From an uncultured Lachnospiraceae bacterium (GTDB lineage: Bacteria > Bacillota > Clostridia > Lachnospirales > Lachnospiraceae), in NCBI GenBank assembly GCA_947174615.1, contig CAMWJQ010000285.1, positions 1 through 5,719 of the forward strand: a stretch of DNA of 5,719 bases, read 5' to 3'. The position numbers and the translations under genes are program-made. The notes under the pieces are model-generated. The model was not told the origin of the DNA, did no database searches, and was given only the letters and a program-made list of their open reading frames with translations. Positions 1 to 5,694 of this stretch are shown here, piece by piece. The stretch's first letter is position 1; each line of letters begins with the position of its first letter.

Positions 1-71
1 ATATTAATTATCGTAATGATGATAGTATAAATAAAAATTTAAGCGTCAAAGCTGGATAAATGATAATTTAG

Positions 72-100
72 TTGACATATAAGCAAACGAATGGTAATAT
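72..100 (+). promoter_or_regulatory. Sigma-A promoter of the candidate antitoxin RNA
   Basis: A perfect -35 TTGACA lies at 72-77. After a 17-nt spacer comes TAATAT at 95-100, preceded by TG at 92-93, which gives an extended -10. This is the best promoter in the window. No protein-coding ORF with an SD follows. Transcription starting near 107 runs directly into the hairpin at 154-194, so the promoter appears to serve a short non-coding RNA. Bases 1-71 upstream are AT-rich and I see no gene in them. Confidence 0.75.
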
Positions 101-106
101 AACAAT

Positions 107-195
107 ATAAAAGGTACTGCCGATAGACGGTTAGTCCGCATTTATATTGGTTCAAAAATAACCGCTATGTTTGCAGACGGGCGGTTATTTTTTTG
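107..195 (+). ncRNA. Candidate type I antitoxin RNA, convergent with the toxin gene
   Basis: An RNA of roughly 90 nt is predicted from the strong promoter at 72-100 and the intrinsic terminator at 154-194. It overlaps the 3' end of the minus-strand toxin transcript by about 40 nt: the whole terminator stem-loop plus the toxin stop codon and its last lysine codons. It therefore has perfect complementarity to that part of the toxin mRNA. Its 5' part carries CGGTTAGTCC (128-137), also found in the toxin leader. Its TAACCGC (159-165) is complementary to GCGGTTA in that leader. The layout resembles the Fst RNA I/RNA II and TxpA/RatA type I systems of Firmicutes, where a short convergent RNA represses a small membrane toxin. 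The RNA itself is inferred, and the start is accurate only to a few bases. Confidence 0.6.
154..194. terminator. Bidirectional intrinsic terminator shared by toxin and antitoxin RNA
   Basis: A perfect 12-bp stem is formed by AAAAATAACCGC (154-165) and GCGGTTATTTTT (181-192) around a 15-nt loop. On the plus strand the stem runs into seven consecutive T (188-194). On the minus strand it ends in five T. It can therefore stop both converging transcripts. The toxin stop codon (185-187) lies inside the stem. Shared bidirectional terminators whose loops start RNA-RNA contact are known from the Fst par locus. Confidence 0.8.
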
Positions 196-283
196 TCTTA
201 CTATCCTTACCAAACGAATAGCCGAGACTGAAACAAGCCACACATAAACCAATGACTGCAATTAAGCTTTCGATGGTGAGCAT
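185..283 (-). CDS. Small hydrophobic type I toxin-like peptide (32 aa)
   Basis: The ORF starts at ATG 283-281 and ends with TAA at 187-185, giving 32 residues. The peptide begins MLTIESLIAVIGLCVACF and continues SLGYSFGKDSKTKK. It has a short N-terminus with one Glu (E5), a single membrane segment at about residues 7-24 and a Lys-rich tail (K26, K29, K31, K32). This is the layout of the Firmicute Fst/TxpA/holin-like toxin peptides, which insert into the cytoplasmic membrane and depolarise it or disturb the envelope. A near-ideal SD (TAAGGAGGA, 300-292) lies about 9 nt before the ATG, which fixes the start. The gene has its own -10/-35, a leader of about 105 nt and a convergent RNA over its 3' end, all typical of type I toxins. 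The class assignment rests on architecture, not a database match. It could instead be a harmless small membrane protein. Confidence 0.7.
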   Translation of the reverse strand: MLTIESLIAVIGLCVACFSLGYSFGKDSKTKK

Positions 284-389
284 ATGCAATGTCCTCCTTA
301 GTGAGATTTCTGCAGGCAGATTTCTATGTAATCAGAGATCACAGTTCTCTGTAGAAGGACTAACCGCCTACCGTTATGACAGTACCAAT
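284..389 (-). promoter_or_regulatory. Structured 5' leader of the toxin mRNA
   Basis: This is the untranslated region from the predicted start (about 389) to the toxin ATG. Read on the minus strand, it has GGTACTG (386-380) and CGGTTAGTCC (366-357) near the 5' end, both also present near the 5' end of the opposing RNA. GGCGGTTA (368-361) is perfectly complementary to TAACCGCC at the toxin mRNA's own 3' terminator arm, and over 7 nt to TAACCGC of the antitoxin RNA. GTCCTT (360-355) could pair with part of the SD. A CAGAG/CTCTG stem (333-337 with 347-351) and two copies of AGATTTCT (plus-strand 304-311 and 318-325) are also seen. Long, folded leaders that hold translation back are characteristic of type I toxin mRNAs. 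The pairing itself is inferred. Confidence 0.5.
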
Positions 390-966
390 AACGAAATTAT
401 ATAAAAATATGCGTCCAGGTGTGAATGCACTTAGAAGTCCGACATATCCTGAGATGATTGAAATAGTAAATGACCGAGTTGTAGATTTTGAAGAATACCG
501 ATTTGATGCAGATGCGGTTCGTAATGCTATAGAAAATTATGCTTTTACTAATGGCAGACCTATAACAAAGTCGATGCTTGCCTGGTGGGTATATAATGAT
601 GAAAAGCAGCAGCTTATCTCTTTAGATGTTGCTTTGGAAATCGAGCATGTATTTTCGCGTAAGCGACAGGAAAACGAAGGAAGTCTTACAGATAAAAACA
701 ATTTAGAGTCATTGGGAAATAAAATTTTGTTGGAGAAGAACATTAATATCCGTGCATCTGATTATCGATTCTCTGATAAGAAAAAGTATTATAACGGTTT
801 TACAAACGATAAGGGAAAGTATAAAGTGGGAACTCAAAACGCAGAGCTTGTTATGATGGCAAAACAGAAAGATGACTTTTGCGAGAAGGATATTGTAGTA
901 AGAAAAAAAGCAATTGTTGATGCGTTTATCGGATATTTAAAGCGGAACAAACTTACAATTGAATAA
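376..966 (+). pseudogene. C-terminal fragment of a DUF262/DUF1524 (GmrSD-type) endonuclease
   Basis: The 196-aa reading frame matches only the C-terminal part of DUF262/DUF1524 proteins, the family of the modification-dependent restriction enzyme GmrSD, which acts on foreign or modified DNA. Visible hallmarks of the HNH-like DUF1524 domain are EIEH at residues 88-91 with the presumed catalytic His91, LGNKILLEKNIN at 113-124, and the following Arg/Lys/Tyr-rich stretch ending in KKKYY (135-139). The DUF262 part with its DGQQR-type NTP-binding motif, several hundred residues in the full family, is absent. An in-frame stop lies 12 nt before the ATG. No SD is at a useful distance (AAGGA ends 16 nt upstream). 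The toxin promoter occupies the first codons. I therefore read it as a 5'-truncated remnant. A stand-alone DUF1524 protein is possible but less likely. Confidence 0.7.
396..425 (-). promoter_or_regulatory. Predicted promoter of the toxin gene
   Basis: On the minus strand TTCACA (425-420; five of six to consensus) is followed after 18 nt by a perfect TATAAT (401-396). The start point would be near 389. The promoter lies inside the first codons of the plus-strand DUF1524 fragment, which supports the view that this fragment is not a functional gene at its 5' end. Confidence 0.5.
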
Positions 967-1073
967 ATCTACATAAATATGTATCATAATATTTTACGAA
1001 AGCTTAGAGCCGAACAAATTCTTTCCATATACTTAGATAGATGTTGTTTGGTTTCCAAAAAGTTTAGGGGGTA

Positions 1074-1199
1074 ATGACATTATCAAAAATTAATTTAAAG
1101 GATCAAGCAATAGAGATACTTGGGTACAATTTGGGTACATCAGCTTTGAAACCATATAAACGAGAAATAAAAACGCATCAAAATGATACGATTTTGTGA
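1074..1199 (+). CDS. Unrecognised 41-aa small ORF
   Basis: An ATG at 1074 opens a 41-codon frame starting MTLSKINLKDQAIEILGYNL and ending at TGA 1197-1199. A purine run AGGGGG (1066-1071) precedes the ATG but sits only 2 nt from it, which is too close for good initiation. The frame contains the TTGGGTACA direct repeat and overlaps the first codons of the HsdR fragment in another frame. I do not recognise the peptide. It may be the start of a lost gene or chance. The rest of the stretch between 967 and 1182 shows no other gene. Confidence 0.2.
   Translation: MTLSKINLKDQAIEILGYNLGTSALKPYKREIKTHQNDTIL
1120..1139 (+). repeat. Direct repeat of TTGGGTACA, 11-nt period
   Basis: TTGGGTACA occurs at 1120-1128 and again at 1131-1139, separated by AT. 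It lies between the two broken restriction genes. Closely spaced short direct repeats can be arm-type sites for recombinases or operator half-sites. No recombinase gene is in the window, so the role is open. Confidence 0.4.
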
Positions 1200-1725
1200 G
1201 AAAAAGCAATGTAAAACAGGACTTGTAACGAACTGGAAAAAAGTTGCGGATTTTGTAAATGACTTATCTGATAAGCTGCTGAATATTTTTCAGGATTTGC
1301 AAGAGGATAAAATATCTTTTGAAAAATTGGGTATCACGTATGAGGAAAAGGCATTTTATGATATTTTGGTAAAAGTTCGTGATGACCATGGTTTTCCTTA
1401 CGCAGATGAAAAATGCCTGGTGCTTGCAAAGAAGATAAAAGAACTCGTAGATGATAAGGCTCAATATGCTGACTGGTCTACCCATGATGATATTAAAAAC
1501 CAGCTTAATATGGATTTGACGGTTCTCCTTTACCAAAATGGTTATCCACCTGAATGGGATGAAGAAATATTTGAAAAAGTGATGGCACAGGCAGAAAATT
1601 TCAAGAAATTTTCTGGCGATTCATCTTTCAATCAGTCAAATAATGTTGTATATCAATTTCAACCAGAAGAACCTTTATCTATGGTTGCAGAAAGTGTGTC
1701 GTTATATGGAGTTAAGAATGAGTAA
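1183..1725 (+). pseudogene. hsdR: C-terminal fragment of type I restriction subunit HsdR
   Basis: The 180-aa frame corresponds to the C-terminal domain (EcoEI_R_C/DUF3387 type) of HsdR, the translocating endonuclease subunit of type I restriction enzymes. Diagnostic stretches are LGITYEEKAFYDIL (residues 49-62) and, from D97 to F143, a segment containing DWSTHDDIKNQL and LLYQNGYPPEWDEEIFEKV, the family's conserved end module that helps bind the methyltransferase core. The full protein has about 1000 residues. The PD-(D/E)XK nuclease and the SF2 helicase motor are missing. There is no SD before ATG 1183, and an in-frame stop lies at 1168-1170. No hsdM or hsdS is in the window. The fragment cannot cut DNA and is best read as a deletion remnant. 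Its extreme C-terminus (from about residue 140, ending GVKNE) looks like a natural HsdR end. Confidence 0.75.
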
Positions 1726-1777
1726 AGTTGAGATATTTGTAATAGTGAAGAAAAGGTGGAAAGGATAATAGGAATAT

Positions 1778-3253
1778 ATGGAACTTATAAAAGACACAAA
1801 ATCCAATATAAATCCATTTTTTACATTAGATTACATGACAACAGCAGAGGAAAATAAATACTTTGACAGAAAATCAGCAAAAATAAAAGTATCTGACCTT
1901 GCAGATTTAATTTCTGCATTTGCCAATGCGGAAGGAGGAACTATCGTTATTGGCATCAGCGATAAAACGAAAAAGGTTGAGGGAATCAATATGCTTGATG
2001 CAGAAAAAATCAACAATTTTATTTCTGCGCCAAAAGACTGCTGTAAACCAATGCCAAATTATAAAGAAGAATTTCTTGATGTAATCAATGTTGCTGGAGA
2101 AAAAGACAGGATATTGCTGCTTCATATATTTACCAGTGTTGATCAAGTAATACGGACAAACAGTGACGCAACTTTTTTGCGTATTGGTGACAGAACAAAA
2201 GAGATAAAAGGTGAGGATTTAAAAAATCTGGAATATAGCAAGAGTACCAGACATTATGAAGATGAATGTAATATGGATGCGGAGATTTCAGATTTAAGTG
2301 AGGAATTATTAACAGCTTATAAGAGAAAAATAGGCGCCGAGGAAGTTGATACGAGAAGGGTACTAAAAGCTCGTGGATTTATAAAAAAGAATGGAAAAGG
2401 GGAATATCTGACGAATGCGGCTGTTCTTCTATTTGCAGAAAATATATTCCAGTTTTATCCAAATTGCAGGATACGTTTTTTGCGCTATGATGGAACAGCA
2501 GAGCAAGTAGGAACGAAGATAAACATTATAAAGGACGTAAATTTGGAGTATCCTTTGCTGAGGATTATTGAGAAAGCAAAAGAATTTGTGTCCGTACAGT
2601 TAAGAGAATTTACAGCTTTAAATCAGGCGACAGGAAGGTTTCAAATAGTTCCTGAATATCCTGAATTTGCATGGCTGGAGGGTATTGTGAATGCGGTTAC
2701 GCATCGGGAATATGGAATGACAGGAAGCTATATTAAGGTTTCTATGTTTGATGACAGGCTTGAGATTTTGAGTCCAGGCAAATTACCATCTATTGTTACG
2801 ATAGACAATATCCGTGACACACGTTTTTCAAGGAATCCACGCATTGCCAGAGTGCTGACAGAATTTGGATGGGTTAGGGAACTCAATGAAGGAGTCAGAC
2901 GCATTTATGAAGATATGGAAGATTTTTTCCTTGAAGAACCAATGTATTCGGAGCCAGAGCAGTCTGTCAAGCTGGTATTAAAAAATAATATTGTGATGAG
3001 AACCATGCGCCAATCCGACAGGACGATTGAGAATATTGGCAATGATATTTGGGATAAACTTGACGATTTGGAAAGAAAAATTCTCGTTTATATGGGAAGC
3101 AGGGCAACTGTTACGAGAGCAGAGCTGGAACAGCATATAAGCCGTTCAGGACGTACAGTGGGAGCGAGATTAAACCATTTAATGGAATTAGGATTGGTGA
3201 AACGTAATGGAAATATGTATGATCCGAAACAGACCTATGAAATGGTGGAATAG
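1778..3253 (+). CDS. AlbA_2 / HATPase_c_4 / winged-helix DNA-binding protein
   Basis: This 491-aa protein has three recognisable parts. Residues about 23-150 form an AlbA_2 (Schlafen AlbA-like) domain, with YFDRKSA (29-34 region), LISAFANAEGGTIVIGI (44-60) and FLRIGDRTKEI (133-143). Residues about 295-400 match HATPase_c_4: EGIVNAVTHREY with the E301-x-x-x-N305 box, DDRLEILSPGKLP (325-336), SRNPRIARVL (351-360) and a Gly-containing loop near 372. Residues about 428-485 form a winged helix ending in GLVKRNGNMYD. Such proteins are usually annotated as putative transcriptional regulators or RecG-like ATP-binding proteins and are common within type I restriction operons. This fits the hsdR remnant 52 nt upstream, but no target is proven. 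The start is supported by GGTGGAAAGGA (1755-1765) and AGGA (1770-1773). Met20 (1835) is an alternative start but has no SD. The frame is unbroken and near family length, so it may be functional. Confidence 0.8.
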   Translation: MELIKDTKSNINPFFTLDYMTTAEENKYFDRKSAKIKVSDLADLISAFANAEGGTIVIGISDKTKKVEGINMLDAEKINNFISAPKDCCKPMPNYKEEFLDVINVAGEKDRILLLHIFTSVDQVIRTNSDATFLRIGDRTKEIKGEDLKNLEYSKSTRHYEDECNMDAEISDLSEELLTAYKRKIGAEEVDTRRVLKARGFIKKNGKGEYLTNAAVLLFAENIFQFYPNCRIRFLRYDGTAEQVGTKINIIKDVNLEYPLLRIIEKAKEFVSVQLREFTALNQATGRFQIVPEYPEFAWLEGIVNAVTHREYGMTGSYIKVSMFDDRLEILSPGKLPSIVTIDNIRDTRFSRNPRIARVLTEFGWVRELNEGVRRIYEDMEDFFLEEPMYSEPEQSVKLVLKNNIVMRTMRQSDRTIENIGNDIWDKLDDLERKILVYMGSRATVTRAELEQHISRSGRTVGARLNHLMELGLVKRNGNMYDPKQTYEMVE

Positions 3254-3255
3254 GT

Positions 3256-3309
3256 ACTTCGCAAAAAAATTGCGAGGTATTGCGAGGTATTGCGAGGTAT
3301 TTGCGAGGT
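3256..3309 (+). repeat. 10-bp tandem repeat (TGCGAGGTAT) with an upstream inverted copy
   Basis: TGCGAGGTAT is present three times in exact tandem (3271-3300). A fourth core, TGCGAGGT, follows at 3302-3309 after one extra T. Just upstream, ACTTCGCAA (3256-3264) is a near-perfect inverted copy and forms a 9-bp hairpin with TTGCGAGGT (3270-3278), with one G-T pair and a five-A loop. No T-run follows on the plus strand, so it is not a standard terminator for the gene ending at 3253. The rest of the 143-nt gap before cdd is AT-rich. Confidence 0.85.
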
Positions 3310-3331
3310 TGGCTAATGTTATTCTATACCT

Positions 3332-3356
3332 TTGTAATACATGTATATTTTTACAA
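3332..3356. promoter_or_regulatory. Dyad TTGTAA-N13-TTACAA upstream of cdd
   Basis: TTGTAA (3332-3337) and its inverted copy TTACAA (3351-3356) flank an AT-rich centre, about 55 nt before the cdd start. The spacing would suit an operator for a dimeric repressor over the cdd promoter. I cannot place clear -35/-10 boxes here, and 6-bp arms may arise by chance in such AT-rich DNA. Confidence 0.2.
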
Positions 3357-3411
3357 CATATAGAACTTTGAAGGAATGATGGGGAGAGGTTAATGAGTGA
3401 GGATTGATGGT

Positions 3412-3831
3412 ATGGATAATAAAGAACTGATCAGACTGGCATTGGAGGCACGGCAGATGGCATATGCGCCGTACTCAAAGTACAAGGTAGGCGCAGCGCT
3501 TTTGACAACGCAGGGCAAAGTTTATAAGGGCTGTAATATTGAAAATGCAGCATATACGCCGACAAACTGTGCGGAGCGGACGGCATTTTTTAAAGCGGTG
3601 AGTGAGGGAGAGCGCGAGTTTGAGGCGATTGCCATCGTGGGCGGCGCTATGGACAATCCGACAGACTATGCCTATCCATGCGGTGTGTGCAGGCAGGTGA
3701 TGATGGAATTTTGCAATCCTGAAAGATTTCGGGTGATCACGGCAGTGTCCGAGGAACAGTATGTGGAGCAGACGCTCGCAAAGATGCTTCCTCATGGATT
3801 TGGACCTCAAAATTTACAGGAGCAGCGATAG
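3412..3831 (+). CDS. cdd: Cytidine deaminase (pyrimidine salvage)
   Basis: A cytosolic zinc enzyme that deaminates cytidine and deoxycytidine to uridine and deoxyuridine in pyrimidine salvage. From ATG 3412 the protein has 139 residues, normal for the small tetrameric bacterial form. Visible motifs are YAPYSKYKVGAAL near the N-terminus, GCNIENAAY with the substrate-binding Asn42 and Glu44, and TNCAERTA with zinc ligand Cys53 and catalytic Glu55. PCGVCRQ follows with zinc ligands Cys90 and Cys93, then the conserved tail LPHGFGPQNL. I chose ATG 3412 because GAGGA (3399-3403) lies 8 nt upstream and it puts the catalytic pair at C53/E55, as in Bacillus Cdd. A GTG at 3397 with GGAGAGG (3383-3389) 7 nt upstream would add five residues and cannot be excluded. 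The MutS-like gene begins 4 nt after the stop, suggesting one operon. Confidence 0.95.
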   Translation: MDNKELIRLALEARQMAYAPYSKYKVGAALLTTQGKVYKGCNIENAAYTPTNCAERTAFFKAVSEGEREFEAIAIVGGAMDNPTDYAYPCGVCRQVMMEFCNPERFRVITAVSEEQYVEQTLAKMLPHGFGPQNLQEQR

Positions 3832-3835
3832 AATT

Positions 3836-5557
3836 ATGGAATTGTTGATATTACTGATCATATTGGCAGCCGTGTTTTTGTATGTGATGATTCGCGGCGC
3901 ATTGGATGAAAAGAATCAAAAAAGAAAATACCGAAGGCAGTTGAAGGAGATGTACGGCAGTTTTCCAGACAGGACGTACAGCGCTGAGGAGCTTGACAAG
4001 ATTTCACGGTATTATTGGCGCAAACGTGAGATATCTGGTCTTACAAAAGGGACTTATGGAAATGACATTGATGAAATCACATGGAATGATCTGGGGATGG
4101 ACAGCATCTTTGCACGCATAAATTTTGCACAATCTTCATCGGGTGAGGAATATCTGTATGCGATGCTTCGGCATCCTGTTACGGAGGACAGGGAGGGTGC
4201 ACAGGCACAGATGTCGGCACAGATTGACTATATGATGGAACACGAGAAGGAGCGGCTTGATACCATGATGTCGCTCAGGGAGCTGGGGCATACAGGCAAG
4301 TACGCCCTCTCGGATTATCTGGATTATCTTAAAGAGCTGGGCGTGCGCAGCAATAAAGTGCATTATGTGTGTATTTTACTGATGTTGATATCCATCATCG
4401 TTATTTTTGTGCGGACATCGCTGGGCGTGCCGATGGTGATTGCGACGGCGTGTTTTAATATCGTTACGTATATGAAAGAGAAAGGGATTGCGGCGCCATA
4501 TGTGACGACTTTCGCATATATTATACGGATGCTGCACTGCGCAGACGAGATTGCGGGGCATTCATTGGGGGCGGAGATGGAGACCTATGCTGCCGGATTA
4601 AGGGCAAAGAGAAGCGGTTTTAAGGACTTTGAGAGACATTCCGGAATGGTGCTCAAGATGAATGCGTCTACTGGAAATATTGATGAATTATTGTTTGACT
4701 ATATCAAGATGCTGACGCATGTTGACTTGATTCGGTTTAATAAAATGCTGAATATTGTGCATCAGAATAAAGATGCAATCATTGCATTGTCAGAGGATAT
4801 CGGATACATTGATGCAGTGATTTCCATTGGATATTTCAGGGCTGCGCTGCCCTATTACTGTACGCCTCTTTTGCAGACGGGATGTGACAGCCGCTTTGTG
4901 ATCAGTGAGGGATTTCACCCGTGTATCGAGAATCCAGTGGCAAACAGCTTTTCACAGCACAGGGGAATGATCATCACAGGCTCCAACGCATCGGGCAAAT
5001 CGACATTTCTCAAAATGACGGCGATCAACGCTATCTTGGCGCAGACTGTTTACACCTGTGCGGCAAAGATGTATAAAGGGAATTATTACAGGATTTCTTC
5101 TTCCATGTCGCTGCGAGATAATCTCGACAACGGGGAGAGTTATTATATTGTTGAGATCAAGGCATTGAAGCGTATTATAGATGCCGCGGACGCAAAGGAC
5201 GCTGCGCCGCTGCTCTGTTTTGTGGATGAGGTGCTGCGGGGGACAAATACAGTGGAGCGCATAGCAGCTTCGACACAGATCCTCAAAAGGCTTGCACAGA
5301 AAGGCATTTATTGTTTTGCGGCGACACATGATATTGAACTGACGCATTTATTAGAACAGGATTATGAAAACTGTCATTTCGAGGAAGAAGTGAAACATGG
5401 GGATGTGTTGTTTTCCTACAGGCTGCTCGAAGGGCGGGCGCATACCAGAAATGCGATCAAGCTTCTGGAAATCATCGGATTCTCTAGGGATATTATAAGG
5501 AAAGCGGATGATATGGCAGGAGCATTTTTGAGAACCGGCGAGTGGGAGGCAATCTAA
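3836..5557 (+). CDS. Membrane-anchored MutS-family ATPase (MutS-related protein)
   Basis: The 573-aa protein has a C-terminal ATPase of the MutS family. GFHP (359-362) precedes the Walker A ITGSNASGKST (380-390). An SMSLRDNLDNGESYY stretch (423-437) resembles the MutS signature region. Walker B ends FVDEVLRGTN with Asp464-Glu465, and the His switch is ATHDIEL with His498. The N-terminus is a hydrophobic helix (residues 3-18), and two more lie at about 176-193 and 197-213, so it is probably an inner-membrane protein with a cytosolic ATPase. The MutS1 mismatch-recognition domain (FxE motif) and the Smr nuclease of MutS2 are absent, so mismatch repair is unlikely. Its biological role is unknown. 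The frame extends back to 3761 inside cdd, but ATG 3836 has AGGAG (3818-3822) about 13 nt upstream and begins directly with the hydrophobic helix. It is probably co-transcribed with cdd. Confidence 0.85.
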   Translation: MELLILLIILAAVFLYVMIRGALDEKNQKRKYRRQLKEMYGSFPDRTYSAEELDKISRYYWRKREISGLTKGTYGNDIDEITWNDLGMDSIFARINFAQSSSGEEYLYAMLRHPVTEDREGAQAQMSAQIDYMMEHEKERLDTMMSLRELGHTGKYALSDYLDYLKELGVRSNKVHYVCILLMLISIIVIFVRTSLGVPMVIATACFNIVTYMKEKGIAAPYVTTFAYIIRMLHCADEIAGHSLGAEMETYAAGLRAKRSGFKDFERHSGMVLKMNASTGNIDELLFDYIKMLTHVDLIRFNKMLNIVHQNKDAIIALSEDIGYIDAVISIGYFRAALPYYCTPLLQTGCDSRFVISEGFHPCIENPVANSFSQHRGMIITGSNASGKSTFLKMTAINAILAQTVYTCAAKMYKGNYYRISSSMSLRDNLDNGESYYIVEIKALKRIIDAADAKDAAPLLCFVDEVLRGTNTVERIAASTQILKRLAQKGIYCFAATHDIELTHLLEQDYENCHFEEEVKHGDVLFSYRLLEGRAHTRNAIKLLEIIGFSRDIIRKADDMAGAFLRTGEWEAI

Positions 5558-5566
5558 GGAACTGTC

Positions 5567-5638
5567 ATGAAAAAGGCACTGTCAGTTTATCGAACGCTAT
5601 ATATTGAAAGCCATATTACAGAAAGCAGAGTTTCATAG
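5567..5638 (+). CDS. Possible 23-aa small ORF after the MutS-like gene
   Basis: ATG 5567 is preceded by TAAGGA (5555-5560) at 6 nt, overlapping the stop codon of the upstream gene. It opens a frame beginning MKKALSVYRTLYIESH and ending at TAG 5636-5638. The SD and the M-K-K start are gene-like, but the peptide is short, has no recognisable motif, and could be chance. It may also be the leading end of a decayed gene. Confidence 0.2.
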   Translation: MKKALSVYRTLYIESHITESRVS

Positions 5639-5694
5639 CAGTAGAGTTATTAGCAGATTTAATACAACAGCTTTGACGCATAAAAATTTAATAT

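Noticed and set aside
84..219. CAAACGAAT direct repeat (84-92 and 211-219) as an Fst-like DRa/DRb pair
   Set aside because: The first copy lies in the promoter spacer, outside the predicted RNA, so it cannot take part in RNA pairing; a 9-bp match is likely chance.
959..987. TTGAAT/TATCAT as a promoter after the DUF1524 fragment
   Set aside because: The spacing is 17 nt, but both boxes deviate from consensus and no convincing gene follows.
1179..1196. Inverted repeat CAAAAT-N6-ATTTTG at the start of the HsdR fragment as a terminator or operator
   Set aside because: Short AT-rich arms, no T-run, and no promoter next to it; expected by chance in such DNA.
3271..3309. Tandem repeats as a mini CRISPR array
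   Set aside because: The units are 10 bp and directly adjacent, with no spacers and no cas genes.
3475..3810. 111-aa minus-strand frame over cdd
   Set aside because: A shadow of the cdd coding strand without start signals; the plus strand carries the full cytidine deaminase motifs.
3761..3835. Upstream extension of the MutS-like protein into cdd
   Set aside because: The 25 extra residues lie over cdd codons in another frame, have no SD, and would put a charged stretch before the natural hydrophobic N-terminus.
4952..5347. 131-aa minus-strand frame over the ATPase domain
   Set aside because: It lies opposite the Walker A to His-switch region of the MutS-like gene and has no recognisable domain.
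5673..5694. TTGACG (5673-5678) followed by TAATAT (5689-5694) as a promoter
   Set aside because: The spacer is only 10 nt, far below the 16-18 nt needed.
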